Position numbers and translations under genes: made by a program
Notes under the pieces: generated by a model
The model's input: only the letters and a program-made list of their open reading frames with translations
The model's database searches: none
Told to the model about the DNA's origin: nothing
In this document: piece by piece, positions 59,790 to 64,000 of the stretch
Position numbering within the stretch: the first letter of the stretch is position 1
Layout: every line of letters begins with the position of its first letter
Source of the DNA: Ceratobasidium sp. AG-K
Lineage: Eukaryota; Basidiomycota; Agaricomycetes; Cantharellales; Ceratobasidiaceae
DNA length: 64,000 nt
Direction: 5' to 3'
NCBI GenBank assembly: GCA_037039685.1
Contig: JAWNGF010000003.1
Location: forward strand, 4,438,571-4,502,570

Positions 59790-60190
59790 GTCTCTGTGTT
59801 TGGCGCCCTCGGCATAGTATCCACAGACTCTCTTTGTATCATTTGCAGACAACACCTCCCAGCTCCAGCGCCCTCATTGGGCATAGAGGCAGACGTGTCA
59901 ACCCGTGTTGGTGATAACCCATGGTTCTTCGTGCCTCACATTGTCTACCTAAATAATACCCTAAACCACCACGAAACTGACAATGACCTTGCAGGAATTG
60001 CAATATACCGTGATTCTATTTCAAACCTGATGAAAGCGGTTCAGCGTGCTATTCACCTGGACCTCGGGAACATTGGTCATCCAGCGTAATATATTTGTTA
60101 ATAAGGCAGCTGTAAATCAGATATTTAGTCTAAACCTCGCATCAGCTTCAATCAATCTTGGCCTTGGGTTTATAAGCACCCGGTCTGTTA
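59790..60190 (+). pseudogene. Decayed partial copy of the lineage-specific membrane protein gene
   Basis: Matches the middle of the intact gene at 61547-63133 (its bases about 62255-62640). Shared peptide pieces include STDS, QHLPAP, NPWFF, IYRDSISNLMKAVQ and HLDLGNI. It lacks the 5' exons and the C-terminal membrane segment. After HLDLGNIG there is a net +1 base relative to the intact copy and a TAA stop; the homology then resumes in another frame (NIFVNKAAVNQIFSLNLASA). It is therefore truncated and frameshifted and is unlikely to be functional. Confidence 0.85.
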
Positions 60191-61546
60191 ATTTTAGGTT
60201 TGATCCAATGGTGTGAAATGGACGTGCAGCCCCAATATACCGAGAGAAAAGGAGGGGATGACAGCTTATATTCTTGGAGCAAGCAATCACCTGACTATAG
60301 CTAGTCCCATTAACCCTCATTATCTCAGCTACATCGGGCATGGCTCCAGCTTATTGTAAACATAGGAAGTACATATTGCTTTGTCTTAGATGCAATGGTG
60401 GATTTCCAACGAGAACAGGGGTTGAGGAACCTGGTACTTCCGGTGCCTTTATCGCCATCGTGGTTATCGTAAACGAGGGGTCCCCAAATCAGGGATTCGA
60501 CTGGTCTGCGCGAAGGTGCAAGCAACCGGGTCAGGTAGGAGACGCGTCTCCCCTGAGCGGATTATGAAACGGATCCGAGTACCACAGTGATGAGCGGCAG
60601 GCGAGCCAAGAGTATTGCCTGCGGGCGAGCAGTAAGTGTGCGGGTGCGCATATATCGAGAAAAACGCGTGCCGCTACAGGGTCTCCGAAAACTCGCACGC
60701 GTAGAGCCCGTGGAATTACATCAAACATAGAGTTATCAATTGTACATCACTTTTAACTATGCCCTACTTTGATAACTAGTCCCGGTGGACAAAGTGACCC
60801 CGCGACCTGGCTTTAGCATACCCTTGTACTGGTTCTGTCAAGCTGGAATTCCGTACATTCTAGTATTTTTGCGAGTACAGAAGCTTTGGTTTGTGGTTTG
60901 TGGTTCAATGTATATGCCCTTATGCTGTTCGCTTTCGCCACTTCATTGGCTTTTGCCGTTTCGGGCTGAAGTGACGTGAAATTCCCAGACAGAAGGTACC
61001 GTAGTGGTGGGACTTTCACATAATAACTACTTCAAGGAAAGCTGAGCATTCAAGGGCCTAGAAAAATATAGACCACTTGCACTCTAATCTGTACATTCCC
61101 GAAGACTAAGGCGTTTCACGAGGAATTTTTACGGCAGCTTGCGCGGACTGCATGCCATTTGCTGAGAAATTGTGACAGTTCAGTACGTAAGACTCCTCAT
61201 GAGGCACCTTATCGCAGGACCCCCACAAGCGCTGACCGAGGCGTGGTCCAGATGTTCTGGATAAAATTGCCCTTTTGGGAGCCAACTGAATTGAACCTCC
61301 TGCCTAGTTATCTAGAATATCTGAGACACGCCTCTGCCGGCATAAAATGGGGGTCCTCCTATCGCCCCCTATTCATTACACTCGTAATGAGCGCCAAGTG
61401 ACATGCGTGCGGGGCAAGCGAGTAAAATCCGTATGCACGCAGCCTAGCGGCCTCTCGCCCAGCAAATAAATGCCCGAGCCCTTTAGACAGTACCGCAAGC
61501 TGCTCACTCACTTTGCAAGCAACGATTTCTGCGCTCGATTGCCTAT
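60191..61546. other. Gene-poor region upstream of the intact membrane protein gene
   Basis: Short frames only. Probably the promoter of the gene at 61547 plus degraded duplicate sequence. No RNA gene recognised. Confidence 0.45.
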
Positions 61547-63133
61547 ATGTGGCCACTATTGGAATACAATGTTACTCACCCCTACCCACTGGGCACCTTA
61601 TTTACTGCGATCATACTCGCAATCATGGTGCTGATCACGCCGCTGTTGGTTCTTGTAAACGGTACGTCCCAGATATTCATATGTATACTTTTACCTAACT
61701 GATCAACCACGAGCCAGTGATTACTGTGGGTTATGAACTTGTTCCAACCCTTCGTCCAACCTTTACGCCAAACGATACCGTTCCATCTTGGTGGGACTCT
61801 GTTCATCTACCCTCTTCTTTGCGGCCTGAAATCCCCAAATGTCAACCAATCGACATGGGACGGGGCGATATTTTCCGGGTCACTCCTTCTTTATTCGAGT
61901 ATAGGGTACTTAGCACTTGGAACAAGCCAGAATTCTATGCTGAAGACCAGGGGATAATACCATACACAGGCGGACTTTTTAACAACTGCAGTGTGAATAC
62001 CATGCGGTTTGATCATAACATGCAAGATTGGACACAAGCTATTATCGTGAGTGTGAAAGATTCTTGCACCAATCAGTGCTCATGAATATGTCCATTAGGC
62101 TGGAGTGGGATGCTTTGATTGGCCCGTATGGTCATATCTGGAGACGCGAATTGACTTCTCCCAAGTAATCAGCAGGGATTATATCGGCCAGTATTACGGC
62201 CACGATACCAATCTTACATATTTCCTCGAGGAGAACCCCAACGACTACCGCGCCTCTGTGTTTGGCATCTTCGACGTAATATCCACAGACTCTATTCTGA
62301 TAATTGGTGGACAACACCTCCCAGCTCCAGTGCTCTCATTGAGCTTAGAGGCAAACGTGTCAACCAGTATCGACGGTAACCCATGGTTCTTCTCGTCCCA
62401 CGTCGCCTACCTGAATGGCACAACAAAGCATCGCTATCCCAAAAACCACCTCGAAGAACTCGAAATATACCGTGATTCCATTTCAAACCTAATGAAGGCT
62501 GTTCAACATGCTGTTCACCTTGACCTCGGGAACATTGACCCCCAGAAAAATATATTCTTCAACAAATCAGCTGTCAATCAGACATTTAGTCCAAACCTCG
62601 CACCAGCTTCAATCGATCCCGACTCTTGGGCCCGTGGTGACGAATCATGGTACTGGGGCTTTGTCCCAACTCCCTATCAAACGTGGGCCGAGGCACTTCG
62701 AGGGGGGAAGCCTGACAATATCTCACTGGGATTGTCGGTGGCAGAGTTCCCTCCCACTTCAACAATGGTCACCAATTATCTGTGTCCAAGTTATCAGCTC
62801 AAATCCGTCGGTTCCATGCTGTCCAGCGTTTTTGTGGGAACATTAGCTATGCTTTTGACTGCGTGGACAGTCGTGACAACTGCGAGCGCTATGATAGCGA
62901 CTCGGATCCAACCGCCTTGTAAGTTTGCTTTGCGTTCATAAACCTCCGTCTTCTCATGTTGGTATCAATAACAAGGTCTGAAATGCTCATGCGACCTTGA
63001 CCTACCCCCACCGGGAGAAAAGGACGTTGATGTCAATGTGCATTCTCAGGGCGTGGAGTCGCTGCGAACGGGATGGGGACCGGAGCCGACGAATGTCCTT
63101 CCTCGGAGCAGCCGCGAAGAAGGAATTCAATAA
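61547..63133 (+). CDS. Lineage-specific two-segment membrane protein with large extracellular domain
   Basis: Exons 61547..61661, 61718..62046, 62099..62918, 62976..63133 total 1422 nt, 473 aa, closed frame. It begins MWPLLEYNVTHPYPLGTLFT and continues into a hydrophobic helix (AIILAIMVLITPLLVLVN), then an ectodomain of about 350 residues with sequons (NDTV, NCSV, NLTY, NVST, NGTT, NQTF), Trp/Cys-rich patches (DSWARGDESWYWGFVPTPYQ) and a second helix near residue 400 (SVFVGTLAMLLTAWTVVTTA). A cytosolic Pro/Glu-rich tail of about 60 residues ends SSREEGIQ. I recall this architecture from large Agaricomycete/Rhizoctonia-restricted families of hypothetical proteins, but I know no function. The first splice is fixed because removing it joins the first helix to VITVGYEL in frame. 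A decayed sister copy lies 1.7 kb upstream. Confidence 0.85.
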
Positions 63134-63652
63134 CTGGTGGCGATGATAATACGCGTAAGCTGATGAATTGGACAGCCTGTATACCTATATGCGCCGCGAG
63201 TGGCTCCTTTGCTTCGCGTCCGTGTATGTATTTAGTGTAGATGTACTTATAGATTTCGGTTCCCCATTCCTTCCGTCTGTCTTTAGCACAAGTTTAATAC
63301 AGGTGGACCAATCGTGCTGCGAATTGTCTCCAACTGGAGCAACTTCATTGTCGCCGAGTCGCAAAATTCAAAATCAATACGACGCCGTTGTCGAACTGGT
63401 GTCAAAGGTGCCGTTTTCTCGTCCGCCTCTTGATAAACGTAAGCTCGGAATTTGCATGCTTTCAAAACGTATATTGCTGATTGTGTATCCAAGTTCACGA
63501 GCCTTATCTAAAAACCCGTGAGATGCAGCGAGCGAACCCGGCGCTTGCTAGCTTGTTTGCCCCCACATCGTCATCCGCGCTTACCGTCGATTCAGGGCCA
63601 GCGCTAATTCTCGACTGGGTCACGAGACCGCGATCGTCCTTCTCCTTCCGTG
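63134..63652. other. Intergenic region
   Basis: Between two plus-strand genes. Short frames on both strands without motifs; presumably the promoter of the gene starting at 63653. Confidence 0.45.
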
Positions 63653-64000
63653 ATGTCTCGCCGGCTGGTCTTGCGCGTCCCGAATCCGAATGCGGCAAGT
63701 GCACGTCCGCCACCTGCACGAGAAACACCCGAGGATGTTGAGAGTGAAGGGGGTCACGGTGACTCTGCGGGAGACGCTATGGATGTAGACGAGGGTGGGG
63801 AAATGGATGATGAGGGCGAGGAGGTTGAAGACGAGGGCGAGGCCGAAGGAGAGGAGGCCGAAGAATACGACGAGGGCGTTATCCAGGAACAGGAAGAAGG
63901 AGAAGGCGAAGGGGTGGATGTAGAGGGCGAAGGTCAGGAGGAAGGCGAAGGCGAGGCTGAAGGCGATGAACCAGGGACGAGTGAGCGTGGTCGAGGCAGA
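63653..64000 (+). CDS. Start of a very acidic protein, partial (runs off the window)
   Basis: ATG at 63653 opens a frame without stop to base 64000 (116 codons). It starts MSRRLVLRVPNPNAASARPP, a short basic segment, then turns into Glu/Gly/Asp-dominated repeats (EGEGEG, EEGEGEAEGDE types). Such basic-then-acidic starts occur in nuclear chromatin or ribosome-biogenesis factors, but no domain is visible in the part present, so I assign no function. Confidence 0.6.
   Translation, partial: MSRRLVLRVPNPNAASARPPPARETPEDVESEGGHGDSAGDAMDVDEGGEMDDEGEEVEDEGEAEGEEAEEYDEGVIQEQEEGEGEGVDVEGEGQEEGEGEAEGDEPGTSERGRGR

Overview
The window is nuclear DNA of a filamentous basidiomycete (Agaricomycetes). Genes are dense, and nearly all are broken by many short introns of about 45-65 nt with strict GT-AG ends plus a few GC-AG. 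Gene content (an HGD-type TKL kinase, a CCCH/DUF7923-like protein, a lineage-restricted membrane family beginning MWPLLEYNVTHPYP) most resembles Rhizoctonia/Ceratobasidiaceae. That assignment is inference from memory of the families, not from a search. I rebuilt exons by hand from splice sites, frame and family conservation. Many models close exactly in frame, and several contain exons too short for ordinary ORF calling.

Layout. 1-3.7 kb: SNF5 chromatin-remodelling subunit (minus, C-terminus cut by the window edge) with a very long Asn/Gly/Leu/Met repeat. 3.7-8.2 kb: mostly empty, with one tentative unknown gene. 8.3-11.0 kb: an 890-aa disordered protein with a duplicated motif. 11.8-13.9 kb: CCCH zinc-finger protein. 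14.4-15.9 kb: TPT/EamA-type nucleotide-sugar or sugar-phosphate transporter. 16.1-21.3 kb: two tandem type-B carboxylesterases with identical 12-exon structure. 21.9-23.0 kb: two tiny housekeeping genes, QCR8 and OST4, back to back. 23.2-35.1 kb: a minus-strand series of Dal5-like MFS permease, IGHMBP2-type helicase, Gfo/Idh/MocA oxidoreductase and SET1 histone methyltransferase. 35.1-38.8 kb: gene-poor gap. 38.8-42.3 kb: GT8 glycosyltransferase and an alpha/beta hydrolase using two GC-AG introns. 42.7-49.8 kb (minus): membrane protein with PY-like motifs, seryl-tRNA synthetase, a 249-aa unknown and a 134-aa Cys-rich protein. 50.0-51.4 kb: CstF-64/RNA15. 51.5-54.5 kb: threonyl-tRNA synthetase with a second, mitochondrial-type start. 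54.9-57.3 kb: TKL-like kinase. 57.3-64.0 kb: gene-poor, holding a lineage-specific membrane protein, its decayed partial copy, and the start of an acidic protein running off the right edge.

The genes do not form one pathway. The common threads are housekeeping information processing (SNF5, SET1, CstF-64, SerRS, ThrRS, helicase), secretory or respiratory functions (OST4, QCR8, sugar transporter, GT8, esterases), and a lineage-specific periphery at the right end. I saw no CRISPR array, rRNA, convincing tRNA or intact transposon. The most unusual content is structural: micro-exons (6, 11, 11, 14 and 21 nt), two GC-AG introns in one gene, and alternative-start targeting of a tRNA synthetase.
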